DNA of 64,000 nucleotides, from contig JALJCS010000039.1 of assembly GCA_023055355.1 (NCBI GenBank), positions 1,143,501 through 1,207,500 of the forward strand, read 5' to 3'. The DNA is from Agelaius tricolor (taxonomy: Eukaryota > Chordata > Aves > Passeriformes > Icteridae). Within the stretch, counting starts at the first letter, position 1. Every line of letters starts with the position of its first letter. A model generated the notes under the pieces. That model was not told where the DNA came from, did no database searches, and was given only the letters and a program-made list of their open reading frames with translations. Position numbers and translations under genes: made by a program. Shown here piece after piece: positions 10,971 through 22,490 of this stretch.

Positions 10971-12499
10971 GGCTAGGGGGGATGCTGAGGGCAGCACAAG
11001 GGGCTGACAGTGCCCAGCCTGGCTGGGGCTGTGCCAGGAGGCCCCAGGGCCTCAGCACAAGGTGTCTCCTTCCAGCCCTTGGTGGCACAGACCCTGCTGT
11101 GCCCCAGGGCACCAAGACTTGGCTTCTCTTTGTCCCCACCTGTCATCACTGCCTGCAGTTCTCTGCTCTGCCTGGGGCCTGGGGACACTTGCTCAGTTGT
11201 GTCCCTCACTGGGACCCATTAAAAGTCCAAGAAAGTTGGAAGTTGGATTCTGCCTTGGAGTTCTGCAGAGGTTTCTTCAGCTCCCTCTCAGGGACTGATG
11301 TTCAGGGCCTGAGCACAAAGCCCCAGAGGCTGATTAAAGTCCTTGTGCTGTGTCTGTGCTGCTGAGCTGGGCTGGGCTCCTGCCTCAGAGGCAGCTCCTG
11401 CTCACCAAGAAGAGCTTCAAAAGCACATTTCTCTGGATGAGCAGCTCTTCTGCCAGCCCAGCAGGGCTGGGGCACTGCCTGCAGCCAGCCCGGGCACAGC
11501 CCAGAGGCACAGAGAGCTTCAATCAGTCAGGGCTGGGAAGGGGCTGAGAAGTGCCTGGGGCACAATCACTGCCAGCCCTTGGCACAGGAACCTCTGGCTG
11601 CAGGACAATGCAGCTGCAGCTCCTGGAGCCATCTCCTCAAGCTGGAACATGCCAATGCCTGCAGAGCCTGTGAGTACATTCTCTGCTTGTCTCTTGTGCA
11701 GAGCAGCCAGGGGTGCCCAGGGCTGTCCTGCAGAGCAGGGTCCTGCAGCCCAGGGCGCTGTGCTGGGGCAGGGACTCTGCTGCCTGCCAGGGACAGCTCT
11801 CAGCCAGCCCTGGCAGCTGCTCCCAGCACTGGGGGACAAGATCTGGGTGGCAGGAGACAGCTGGTGAGGCTTGGGAGTGTTCTCCTTGTGTGGGGAGGAT
11901 GCTGCATTGTTCAGGACTGCTCCCAGCATGGCATTGAACTGCAGAACATTTCCAACTAGATTATACAGGGTGCACAGTGAGGCAGGGGCTGCATAAAGGG
12001 GAAAATCCTGCTTTTGTGTTCTACTGATCTGGGTTGCTGGGATGGGAAATTGCCCATAGATATTCATCTCTCTTTTCAGGCTGAGAAAAATAAATTTATA
12101 AAATCACTTAGATCTGAATAAACCAGGCAATTACAGAAATCATCACAGGGCCCCTTAGAGGCAGCATCAGTGTTGCTTTTCCAGCCTCCTCAGGGTTGCT
12201 CTGACGTTGCCATCAGAGCCTGCAGAGCCAGAGCTGCCCCTGGGCAGTGCCTGAGCTGGGAGGGCTCTGCAGGGCAGAGCTGAGCCCCCAGGGCTGGGCT
12301 GGGCTCTGGCAGCACTGGCAGGGCCCAGCCCTGGGCACAGGGAAGCAGCTGCTGGCAGGGACAGCTCCAGGCAGCAGAGCCCTGGGCAGGCAGTGGGGGG
12401 AAAGTGCCCCCAGGCTCTGCTGGGATATTTCAAGTCCTCTCCAAACCCAACTATTCCATGATTACTTTTCTTACAGATCCCCATGTGCAGCCCCAGCAA

Positions 12500-13432
12500 A
12501 TGTCCAACAGCAGCTCCATCAGGCACTTCCTCCTGCTGGCATTGGCAGACACGCGGCAGCTGCAGCTCCTGCACTTCTGCCTCTTGCTGGGCATCTCCCT
12601 GGCTGCCCTCCTGGGCAACGGCCTCATCATCAGCGCCGTAGCCTGCGGCCACCACCTGCACACGCCCATGTTCTTCTTCCTGCTCAACCTGGCCCTCGCT
12701 GACCTGGGCTCCATCTGCACCACTGTCCCCAAAGCCATGCACAATTCCCTCTGGGACACCAGGAATATCTCCTACACTGGATGTGCTGCTCAGCTCTTTT
12801 TCTTTCTCTTCTTCCTGTCAGCAGAGTATTTCCTCCTGACCGTGATGTGCTACGACCGCTACGTGTCCATCTGCAAACCCCTGCACTACGGGACCCTCCT
12901 GGGCAGCAGAGCTTGTGCCCACATGGCAGCAGCTGCCTGGGCCAGTGCCTTTCTCTATTCACTGCTGCACACGGCCAATACATTTTCCCTGCCCCTGTGC
13001 CATGGCAATGCCCTGGGCCAGTTCTTCTGTGAAATCCCACACATCCTCAAGCTCTCTTGTTCCAAATCCCAACTCAGGGAATTGGGGCTTCTTGCTGTTA
13101 GTGGCTGTTTGGTATTTGGCTGGTTTGTGTTCATTGTTTTCTCCTATGTGCGGGTCTTCAGGGCTGTGCTGAGGATCCCCTCTGAGCAGGGACGGCACAA
13201 AGCCTTTTCCACCTGCCTCCCTCACCTGGCTGTGCTCTCCCTGTTCATCAGCACTGCAGCGTTTGCCTACCTGAAGCCCCCCTCTATCTCGTCCCCATCC
13301 ATGGATCTGGCCCTATCAGTTCTGTACTCGGTGGTGCCTCCAGCCCTGAACCCCCTCATCTACAGCCTGAGGAACCAGGAGCTCAAGGCTGAAGTGAGGA
13401 CACTGATGACTGGATGGTTTCACAAACATTAA
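12500..13432 (+). CDS. Olfactory receptor, avian family-14-like (left-arm copy)
   Basis: Seven-transmembrane odorant GPCR of 310 residues in a single coding exon, the normal length for the family. Seen: N-glycosylation site NSS at residues 3-5; GNG at 40-41 (TM1); LHTPMFFFL at 53-61 (IC1/TM2); MCYDRYVSICKPLHY at 116-130 (DRY-type end of TM3); conserved extracellular cysteines; KAFSTCLPHLAV at 234-245 (TM6); PPALNPLIYSLRN at 280-292 (TM7). The frame extends 32 codons upstream, but the start at MSNSSS was chosen because it places the glycosylated N-terminus correctly and matches the right-arm copy. An AATAAA lies at 13463-13468. No frameshifts or stops. It resembles the OR14J1-like group expanded in songbirds. 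It should couple to olfactory G protein in sensory neurons, by family knowledge. Paralogue at 40683-41615 differs at 15 residues. Confidence 0.95.
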   Translation: MSNSSSIRHFLLLALADTRQLQLLHFCLLLGISLAALLGNGLIISAVACGHHLHTPMFFFLLNLALADLGSICTTVPKAMHNSLWDTRNISYTGCAAQLFFFLFFLSAEYFLLTVMCYDRYVSICKPLHYGTLLGSRACAHMAAAAWASAFLYSLLHTANTFSLPLCHGNALGQFFCEIPHILKLSCSKSQLRELGLLAVSGCLVFGWFVFIVFSYVRVFRAVLRIPSEQGRHKAFSTCLPHLAVLSLFISTAAFAYLKPPSISSPSMDLALSVLYSVVPPALNPLIYSLRNQELKAEVRTLMTGWFHKH

Positions 13433-13468
13433 TCTGTTGGCCAGTTTCTGCAAATCACTTGTAATAAA

Positions 13469-14660
13469 AGACATCTTTCTTACTAATTGTTGCTTTGGTT
13501 GTTGTTTGTTCTTTTTTCCCCTTTGTATTACTTTTTTCATATTGTACACAAAGAAATGTCATGATTTGTGCAATTTCTCATTTTGTTTCTCTCCACCTTC
13601 CCTGTGCCCACAGACTGTGTCAACGAGGGCTACACTCTTAGTGGCTTTAAAGGAACTCAAGGATCTCCCAGCAGAGTTTTCTGCAGAGATGCCCTTTTGT
13701 TGCCTTCTCTGGAGCTGCAGCAGCAGTGTCTGTGTGCAGAGCTGGGGCAGATCAGGGCTGGCCCAGCAGCTGTGCCCAGCAGCAGCAGCAGCAGCACTTG
13801 GTGTTGCCAGTGCTGCTGCCGTGGCCCTGCCCCGCTGCCCTGGTGGCCCTGGTGTTGCTGCAGGGCCTGAGTGCTCTCGGGGCCGGGCACAGCCCTGGGG
13901 GTGGCAGTGCCGGGGCTGCAGCAGGGACAGGCCATGGGCACTGCTGGGGCAGCGCTGACGCCTCAGGCCAGGCCCTGGGGGCTCCAGGCTCCTTGCCCAG
14001 GCTCTCTTAAGAACACGGTCAGGCCAATGCTCAGCACAGAAACCCCCGTGAGCAGCCTCAGGCTGGCCATGGGCAGGCTGGGGGCAAACAGCATGGCTGG
14101 GGCTCTGCAAGGGCCCTGGGCCAGACGGGAAGGAGCAGCAGAGCAGGGGCTGATCCATCCCCAGTGCGCTGCACAGCCCAGGGCAGCGTCCCAGAGCGTC
14201 CTCATGCAGCTGCCAACAACATCCCCCCTCTGCAGCCCTGGCCTCTCCCCCAGCTCACACAGGTGCCCCATCCTTGCAGGCACAGACACGGCAGCACTGC
14301 CTCAGCAGCCCCTGTTTGCATTGCACACAGCAGGGGCAGCACCCCCATGCTGTTGCTGTGGGGGCATGAACCTGAGGGAGCGCAAATGCCATCGGCCCCA
14401 GGGGCCAGCAAGGGCTGGGGGACACCAGGGAAACCACTCGGCTTTGTCCTGGCCTCTGCACTCAGCCAGAAATTTTGTTCCCATCAGCTGGGAGTTTCCT
14501 GTGCCACTGCAGACGCTGTTGCTCAGAGCCAGGGCTGCCTGGCAGCCACTCCCACACTGCCCTGAGCATTTCCTTTCCTTCACCTCTGCTTTCTTTACTC
14601 TTCTCAGGTCCAGATTTCTTCCTCTTGCCCATCCCTGTTCCCTCCCCTGCAAACAGCCCA
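13469..14660. other. Receptor 3' flank, non-coding, duplicated in right arm
   Basis: GC-rich sequence with an (AGC)n tract near 13778-13797. It is mirrored at 39440-40640. Long open frames occur on several frames at once (for example 13871-15019) but show no domain and run into a CR1 element, so no gene is called. Confidence 0.6.
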
Positions 14661-14679
14661 TCTACCCCCTGGTCCTGCT

Positions 14680-14990
14680 GGCCACACCATTCCTGAGGCA
14701 GGCCAGGAGCCATTGGCCTTCTTGCCCACCTGGGCACACTGTTGCCTCATGTCCAGCCTGCTGTCCATCAGTCCCTGCAGGTCCCTTTCTGCCTGGCTGC
14801 TCTCCAGCCACTCTGTCCCCAGCCTGTAGTGCTGCAGGGGTTGTTGTGGCCAAAGTGCTGGACCCGGCACTTGCACTTGTTATACCTCACCTTGTTGGAT
14901 TTGGGCCCTGGATCCAGCCTGTCCAGGGCCCTGTGCAGAGCCCTCCTACCCTCCAGCAGATCCACACTGACAACTTGGTGTCACCAGGTT
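14680..14990 (-). mobile_element. CR1 LINE fragment (reverse-transcriptase C-terminal part)
   Basis: On the minus strand the text encodes fragments of CR1 ORF2 ([20 protein letters not shown] and HFGHNN types). The same segment is continuous with the CR1 3' end in the right arm (38500-38800) but is cut here at the GCCACACCATTCCTGA point. Confidence 0.85.
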
Positions 14991-15005
14991 TTCCCAGAGT
15001 GTCCC

Positions 15006-15570
15006 AATGGTTTCCATGATTCCTAGAGGCCTCCCAGTGTCACAATGTCCCCTTGGTTCCATGGGACCCCTTGGTGTCACAAAGTCCCTTGGATCCTTGA
15101 GCCCAGCAGTGTCACAAAGGATCCTTGGTTCCATGAGGTCTGGCAGTGCAGTAATGCTCTCCTTGGTTCCACAGTGTCACAATGGCCTCTTGGTCCCAAG
15201 GGCCACCATGGTGTCAGACATGTTTTCTTTCGTCCCAGGAGTCCCCGAGGAGCAGCCCTGGCCCCTTGGTTCCACGGGGCCCTGCAGTGTCACAATGGCC
15301 CCATCATGACACCAGCTCCTGCTCTGTCTCACTGCTCTGCATGGTTCCACAAGGCCCTGCAGTGTCACAGTGGCCTCTGAGGTTCCAGCAGGACCCAGAC
15401 TATCACCATGGCCTCCTTGCTTCCATTCAGCCCCACAGTGCCACAATGGCCCCTTGGCTCTGTGCTGCCATGTCGTACACAGTGTCACCATGGTCCTCTT
15501 GGTGCCACCAGGCCCCGCAGTGTCACAATGGCCCCTTGCTTTCCCAGGGCCCTGCAGTGTCACAGTCATC
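15006..15570. repeat. 37-bp minisatellite, array 1
   Basis: About 14 degenerate units around GCAGTGTCACAATGGCCCC-TTGGTTCCA. It is the same family as 22490-22853, 29500-30790, 31535-32190 and 46805-47075. It separates two CR1 fragments. Confidence 0.85.
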
Positions 15571-15572
15571 AG

Positions 15573-16140
15573 AGAATCAGCCAGGTTGGAAACGACCTTG
15601 GAGAGCATCAAGTCCAACCTGGGACCCAACACCACCTTGTCACCCAGGCCATGGCACTGAGTGCCACATCCAGTCTTTCCTTAAACACCTCCAGGGATGG
15701 TGACTCACACACCTCCCTGGGAAGCCCATTCCAATGCCCAATCACCCTTTGTGTGGATAATATTTCCTAAACTTCCCCTGGTGCAGCAAAAGGCTGTGTC
15801 CTCTTGTCCTGTCACTGTTCCCTGGAAAAAGTGCCCAACCCCCACCTGGCTGCACCCTCCTGTCAGGGAGTTGTAGAGAGTGATGAGGTCTCCACTGAGC
15901 CTCCTCTTCTGCAGGATAAACAACTCCAGCCCCCTCAGCCACTACGCCTCACAAGACTTTCTTCCAGTCCCCTCCCCAGCCTTGTTGCCCTTCTCTGGAC
16001 ATGCTCCAGCTCCTCCATGTCCTTCCTAAACTGGGGGGCCCAGAACGGGACACAGCACTCGAGGTGCTGCCCAACCAGTGCCCAGCACAGGGGAAGAATC
16101 CCTGCCCTGTTCCTGCTGGCCACACCATTCCTGATCCATA
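15573..16140 (-). mobile_element. CR1 LINE 3' end
   Basis: Typical CR1 3'UTR complement (AATCAGCCAGGTTGGAAACG... at 15575), then ORF2 C-terminal text on the minus strand ([20 protein letters not shown] type). It ends at the same GCCACACCATTCCTGA breakpoint as the fragment at 14680. Confidence 0.9.
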
Positions 16141-18560
16141 GGAGTGCCAGGGGTTGGATGAGGGAAATTGCGGGGAGGGGGTGGGGAAAAATTCTGATTG
16201 ATTGTCAGCCATGAAGGGTGTTGATTTTTCATATCTGTTCAAACTGCATTAGAAGCTGCTGGGGATCAATATCAATTGGACACTGCTGAGATCAAGCAAT
16301 AAACAGGAAAAAAAAAACTTAACAGAACAAAACTGTACTTTCGGCATTGTTTTATACTATTGTATATTCCATTTGAGTACACTCCTGTCACCTTTCTAAT
16401 TAACCACATTAAGAACTGAAAACTTGAAATATTCCCCATGGGGCCTTTTCTTGTTCAGGTATTCGGAACAAATGTTTATGAGTTCTTCTCACTGAATTCC
16501 TGAACTGAGGAGCTCAAGAAAGAGGAGGCCTCTGGAGTAGCAAAATTCAACAGCAACCTCCAAGTGGCTGAGGATCCATGCCCATCAGAGCAGCAATGAA
16601 CAGAAATGGGCACAGCTTTGTGGCTGCCCCAGCTTTGGCATGGGCCCTGGGCCTGGAGCTGGAGCAGCTCTTGAGGGCCCCAAGGCCGGGGCTCTTGTGC
16701 TGCCCTGGGCAGATAAGATGGCAGCAGGGGCTGCAGAGCTCTCAGCACCTCAGGCCGAGGGGAGCGGGGCAGCCAGGGAGCCTCCTTTGGCCTTGGCCAA
16801 GCACCTTCCCCCATGGCTGGGGCTGAGTCCTGTGGCAGCTGCAGCTGCTGCTGTGGCCTTGGCAGGGGCTGAGGCCGTGGGGCCAGTGCCCAGAGCAGCC
16901 TGGCCTGAGCAGAGCTGTGGGGCCAGAGCCGGCTGGGGTGGGCTGGGCTCAGAGAGGCCCTTGGTGCTGCCCAGAGCTCAGGGCAGCTGGCAGAGCTTGC
17001 AGGGAGCTGGGCCGGGCTCCGAGAGCCTGGCCCAGAAACCATCAGTGTCCATCTCAGCCTGGCTGAGCGTGCAGGGGCAGGACTCAGGCCAGGCCTTGTG
17101 GGGCAGGGCCAGCGCCTGTGCAAGGCATTGCAAACAGGCAAGTGGCCCAGAGAGGAGGCTGCTCTGTGCCCTTGGTGGCACAGACAGAGCAGGGAGGGGT
17201 CCCAGGACATTTGTCAGCGCCAGCCTCTGTGCCCATGCGTTGGCAGCCCTGGCTGCTGAGCCCAGCTTTGGCCTGGGCTGAGTTTGGCTGTGGCCCAGCT
17301 CCATCCTCCTGTGGGGCTCAGGGCCTGTTCCTGGCCATGGCCAGCCCTGGCTGCCTCTCTGCTGGCCCAGAGGCCGGCAGAGCCCAGGGCAGGGCTGTCT
17401 GTGCAGCCCCACAGGTGCCAGGGGCTCTGCAGGAGCTGGCAGAGGCTGCCCAGCAGGGAGGCCATGGGGCACAGAGCCCCAAGGCTGCTGTGGGCACCAC
17501 GGCACAGGGGCCGTTCCCAGCCGCAATGCTCCTGGCCTGGGCTGGGCCTGCACAGGGGCTGGGCCACCATGGCTGGGCCAGCACAGGGCCACAAAGGGGC
17601 CACGCAGCCGCTGCCGGGGCTGACAGCAAGGCCAGGCACACACAAGCAATTGCTGAGCATGGCCTGCACTGGCCAGGCCTGACTGGGCCAAAGGCAGAGC
17701 TCAGCTGCCCTTGGGGGCTGCAGCAACACTCCAGAGCCCAAAGAGCCTCCATGGCTGTGCTGGAGACCAAGGCTGCAGGAGGGAAATGCAGGGCTGCTGC
17801 AGGATGGGGAGGCCATTGAATTCCAGCACACACCTCAGCTCTCTGATGATCCTGGCACCATGCTGGGCCCTGTTTCAGACTGGAGCAGAGCAGATGTTGA
17901 TGGGACAGGAGCCCTGCGGGGCTGTCAGGGACCTGCAGCTTGCAAGGTGCTCTGCTCTCCCTCAGGTGCTCTCGGAGAGATCCAATCCCAGCTGGGCACC
18001 TCAGGGCACAAGTGGCACTGCCTGTTCATGGGCACACAGCTGATGCCTGCCTGGAAAGGGGCACAGGTTTTAGTACTGATTAGTTTCCTAATATACCAGA
18101 AAATCTTTATTATCTGGGTCATTTAAGTAATTTTTAGAAATGGCAAAATTTTCTCGCCAGGAATGGGGATTTCCTGGAGATCTCCTGGATTCTTCTACTG
18201 ATGGCAGAAGAAGAAATACTGATCTTCCCCTCCACCTTTGCCACCAACATTCAGTCTAATATTTCATTACTCTCTTCCTTCAGGTGTTCCCAGCTTTCCT
18301 GTTTAAATGGCCATGTCTAAGGATGTCTCTTCATTTAGAGCATCTGGATCTTTGTCCTTCCTGCTGCTCCCAGATTTCCTCCTTCAGCTGTTCTCTGATA
18401 ATTCCAATGCATCTCCCTTAACAGGCTTCATGCCTTGAGCATCAGGGAGTTGCCCAATCTTTCAGAAGTTTAAATAACTCCTTAGTCAGCATCTTAGTTG
18501 TAGTTTTATTTTTTATATCACCTCTTTTTATGTCTGTGTCCTAACTCCTTCCTGTATTGT
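16141..18560. repeat. Left-arm-specific block, its start duplicated at 19080
   Basis: 16141-16560 is a diverged direct repeat of 19080-19500: GAGTGCCAGGGNTTGGATG, CTGATTGATTGTCAGCCATG, then an AT-rich part, then CTGAATTCCTG(A/C)ACTGA. The part 16580-17830 is very GC-rich, with long overlapping ORFs in all frames and no domain. The right arm has only one copy of the repeat (35130-35930). No gene is supported. Confidence 0.6.
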
Positions 18561-19870
18561 GATCCCTTGTGGATGGTGGACATGTCAGATGTTGCTGGGA
18601 TGCAAAAGAAGCTCAGAGAAGTGTTTTGATGTTTATTAAAATTTATCATGTTCACATTTTTTATGTTGGCCATCAAGAAAACCTTTCTTTGCCTCTGAGT
18701 CTCACCAGTTCCTGGTCCCTCAAAGAACACAAACCTTATGAGTTGTGGTTCCCACTGCAGTGGCTGCACTTGGACCTCCCTCCATAGCCAGAGCAGAGCT
18801 CCCTTGTCCCAGAAAGTCCCTGGCAAAGGAGGGATGAAGGAAACAGGACAGGTTGTGGGGATCAGGGGCAGGACACAGCCAGGGAGAAGAATGACTTTTG
18901 CATTTGATGGAGCTGTGCCTTCCCTTGGCTTTGCTGGCTGACAAGAAATGAACATCCCTCTGTGTCTCAGGCAGCTTCTTCTCCAAGGAAAGCAGGTGGG
19001 AGTGGGAGCCAAGGAGCTGAAAGCTGCAGGTGCAGCCTGGGCTGGAGGCAGCTCAGATTTGCACAAGGCTGCTCTGAGTGCCAGGGCTTGGATGGGGGAA
19101 ATGGTGGGGTGGGGGTAGGGACAGAGTCTGATTGATTGTCAGCCATGAAGGGTCTTGATTTTCATATCTGTTCCAACTGCATGAGGAGGTGATTGGATAC
19201 AGTGTCAATTGGAGATTGCACATGTCAGTGAATTAACAGGAAAACAAAACTAAACAGGACCTAAAAAATCTTTTCTCACTGTCTTTTTAAATAGCATGTA
19301 TTTGAATACACAACTGAGATCTACTTAACCACAAAGGATTTGAAAATTAAAATCAAATGATTCCCAGAGGCTTGGCTTGTTCAGCTGTTCTGAATGTTCA
19401 TGAGCCCTGGGACACTGAATTCCTGCACTGAAGAGCTGAAGGCTGAACAAGCCTCTGGAGCAGGGAAATTCAGCAGCAGCCTCCAAGTTGCTGAGGATGT
19501 CAGCAGCCCCCAGTGAGGCCATCCCTGCCCAGAGACCGTGGGGGAATGGGCAGACAAGGAGAGTGTCCCTGGGGCTGGGGCAGCACAACTCAGAGGCACC
19601 AGCGGCTCCAGCTGGGCAATGGAGTGTGGAATGGGGCTGGGAAAGCCCTGCCTGGGCTGGGCCAAGCAGCACAGACAAGCCCTGACCCCCATCCACTAAA
19701 GAATTCTCTCAAGGAGACATTTAAAAGGAATTACAATTGTCTTTGTCCTCTGAGTTGGACTCCCTGGAGAAATACCAACAAGAGTTGTCAGGAGCTCAAA
19801 AGACCTTAACAGCCTTTACTGGTGACTTTAGAAAATCAGAGAAATTTTGGCAAAAGTTTTTTTATGACAT

Positions 19871-21345
19871 TGTAGTGGTTTTTGTTTGTTAATTTAAATT
19901 TTTTCTAATGTTGAGATTTCTTAATTAATGTATTGATGAATGTGGTGGTTTTAGTGTCGGTTAACTATTTATGTATTTTTTTGTGTTGTGAGATAGGATT
20001 AGCAGAAAGGTAAAATAGGCTTAAAAGTCCAAAAGGGTATAAAAAAATTTTTATTAAAAGTAACTAAAATAAAAAAAGTAGTAAGAATTAAAATAAACTC
20101 TTTAGAACACTTTATTTTTCTTTACAACTTTTTCTTTTTATGACAATGTAAAGAAACTAAATCTAAAATTTCTAGTTAGTTTACAATTTCTAGAATAGTC
20201 TTTTTTTAGTTGACTTAGGGAGAGAAGTTTTTCTTGTTAAGGTTATGGAGATTTTTTTACAAGAGGAAAAAATAGGAATTTTTGGTTCTTAATTTGGTCA
20301 TGGATCACAGTTGTCTAGGGAACTTCGCTATTCTGAAGTTGGTTTTTGTGCTACAAGCTGTTTTACAGCTTGTTGATGGGCCATGTCGACTTATGGGGTA
20401 TTGTTTTAAAGATGAATTCTTTAAAGGTAAAAGTTTTTATTATTTACTTTTAAAATTATTTTTATCTCTGGGAATAGAGATCTTCTCTAGGGGATACTGG
20501 ATTACTTTTTTTTTTTCTGTTTAAACTTTTTATGAAATTAAAGCTTTTTTTAAAGTTGTTTATTTTAGTATGCAGGCTTTTGTTTGATATGATTTTGAAT
20601 ATTTTTATTTTTTATAGTTTTATGTGTTATAAAGAAAAAGAGATTTTCTTTATAGTTTATAAGAGAATTTTAATTTTAAAATTAAGATATTTTTCCTTCT
20701 TTTTTAATTAGGATCTAGATTCATCTTTACTGACTTTGATGGTTTTATGGGTTTTTTATCTGCTTATATTTTGTTTTTTTCATTTACTCGAGGGAGGATT
20801 GAAGTATTGAAAGGGTTAACAACTGATCTGCTGGTAACTTGTGGTGGAATTTGTGGTTGGGTTGTGTAAAATTGGTTTTATGGCTGGTTTTGGGGTTTTT
20901 GTGTTTAATTTTAGTTCTAGGGATATTTTGTGTGCGTTGTAGGTTGTAGGGGTTTTTGGTTTGAGTTGTGTTGCGGGGCGGGGACTTGATGGTAAGATTT
21001 TAACAGCTGTGGCTGGCTTTGTTCTGGTTGGGGTTTTGTAGCCGCTTTTGTTTTCCTGTTTGGGAGTTGTTGGGGTTTGGTTTGGTCAGAATGGGGCTGA
21101 TGGGGGTGGGGGGGCAGCCTGGGGAGGGGGAAAGGGGCTCAGCCCATAGCAGGGTTGCTTGGTTTGGTTTGGTTTGGTTTGGTTTGGTTTGGTTTGGTTT
21201 GGTTGAGATGGGGGCCAGGGCCAGGGCCGCTGCTTCTTTGTTGACTGGGAAAGAAAGAGGAGGTTTCTGGGTTTTTTCATCTTTAACATTTGTATTTAAC
21301 AGAGGCATGTTCAGTATCTTAGTGGTTTTACAGATTGTCAGTAAC
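19871..21345 (-). mobile_element. LTR family 1 copy, heavily C-to-T on the plus strand
   Basis: It starts TGTAGTGGTTTTTG and follows the copies at 4239-5278 and 44569-46230, but on the plus strand almost every C has become T from about 19871 to 20990 (for example GGCAAAGGTTCTCTT at 4795 reads GGTAAAAGTTTTTAT here). Because the LTR sense strand is minus, this is sense-strand G-to-A. The upstream flank is GACAT. The 5' end of the LTR is lost or degraded near 21345. A short ORF at 20282-20524 is a by-product. Confidence 0.8.
21159..21204. repeat. (GGTTT)n microsatellite
   Basis: About nine perfect units. The right-arm counterpart (33799-33813) has only two or three AAACC units, so the tract expanded or contracted after the duplication. 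Confidence 0.95.
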
Positions 21346-21899
21346 ACAAAAAGTTTTGTATTACTTTTTAAAATTCTTCTCATGTCAAACTACGACAGAC
21401 ACTCAGTCAACAAAAAACACTTCTCAAAGCCCATTCAACTTCACAAACTCTAAGTCTGTTCAATTTAATGTTAATCAAAATTTGCAGGAGCACAGAAAAG
21501 AAGAAGCAGACACAGAAAGAGAGAAAGACAAAAAAGATACAGAGAGGCACACACACAGTTATCAAATCCTGGATTTCAGTGGTGTTCAGACAGAAATTCC
21601 AAGAGGATCCAGGGTCAAAATGTGTGCTTGCCTTGTGGTCAGCCTTCAATACTCCTTGGTCTTCCTGGGCCCTTCCCCCAGGTGGGGCTTGGGCTCATTT
21701 GGTCCCTCAGGAGCTGGGCTGGGGCTGCAGAGGTGGCTGTGGAGCATTGCCTGTGCTGTGCCAGGGACTGGCAGCCACTGCTGGGCTGGGATAGAGGCAG
21801 GGGGGGGATTGGGGTTCCAGGGCAGGGCAGGGCTGGGGTTCCAGGGCAGGGCAAGGCTGGACCTGCCCCTTCCTCCCCCACACATGAAATGTTTTGAGC

Positions 21900-22490
21900 C
21901 AACAATCTCCACCAGTCTCTCACAACAGGGAATGTTGGAGATGCAATCCAAATTCTGCTTATGGGTGCCTGGAGGAGAACAGTTCTTTCCTATAGGAAGG
22001 AAAGCACAGAGCCTCAGTGTTTGGAAGGCAAGTGAGAGCCTCACTAGGCCAAGGTCTGGCAGATTTGTCAGTAATGGCAGATTTTGTCTTGGAGCAGTCG
22101 TTGGATTTAGGGAAGGTGGAAGCCAGTCTTGGCCATGGATGCCTGGAGAAGCAGGACAGTTCTTTTCCATAGGAAGGAAAGAAAGCAGCATTCCCCAGTG
22201 TTTTGGGGACAGATGGGAGGTGACCCTTGTGAAACCATTCCAGCCAGACTTGTCCTGGCAATACTCCTATGGGAACAATCACTGGACATAAGGAAATTTG
22301 GAGGTGAAATCCCAATTCTTGCCATGGGTGCCTGGCGGAGGAGAAGAGTTCTTTTCCCTTGGGAAGGAAAGCATGGAACCCCAGTGCTTCAGCAGCAGAT
22401 GAGAAGAGACCTTCAACATGCCAAGGTCAGCTGGACCAGTCAGGTGGTCCCTGGGAGGCCAAGCCAGCCAGACCTGTTCCATGTTCTTTT
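21900..22490 (-). repeat. ~150-190-bp satellite, left-arm array
   Basis: About three units, reverse orientation to those at 30790-31530. Each carries a GGAAGGAAAGCA, AGAACTNTTCC and CCATGG(A/G)TGCCTGG core with AAGGAAATTTGGAGGTG between. It is mirrored by 32190-33105 in the right arm. Confidence 0.75.

Larger units (their letters stand above)
10425..22490 (+). repeat. Left arm of large inverted duplication
   Basis: Blocks 10425-14990 and 18560-22300 reappear, reverse-complemented, at 44348-38440 and 36430-32700. Shared landmarks in order: ~150-bp tandem units, olfactory receptor, GC-rich flank, CR1, hypermutated LTR, (GGTTT)n, ~150-190-bp satellite. The segment 15000-18560 differs from the right arm (satellite plus an extra duplicated block). 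Point differences and indels throughout show two real, diverged copies. Confidence 0.85.

Noticed and set aside
13871..15019. 382-codon plus-strand ORF
   Set aside because: Low-complexity, no domain, runs into a CR1, and the frame is not kept in the mirrored arm; GC-rich sequence gives long ORFs on several frames.
16476..17831. Several 200-245-codon ORFs on both strands
   Set aside because: Overlapping ORFs in GC-rich repeat sequence, with no domain and no splice or start context.
20282..20524. 80-codon ORF in the T-rich LTR
   Set aside because: It arises from loss of C inside the hypermutated LTR; no counterpart in intact copies as a gene.
21159..21204. Interstitial telomere repeat
   Set aside because: The unit is GGTTT (5 bp), not TTAGGG; a simple microsatellite.
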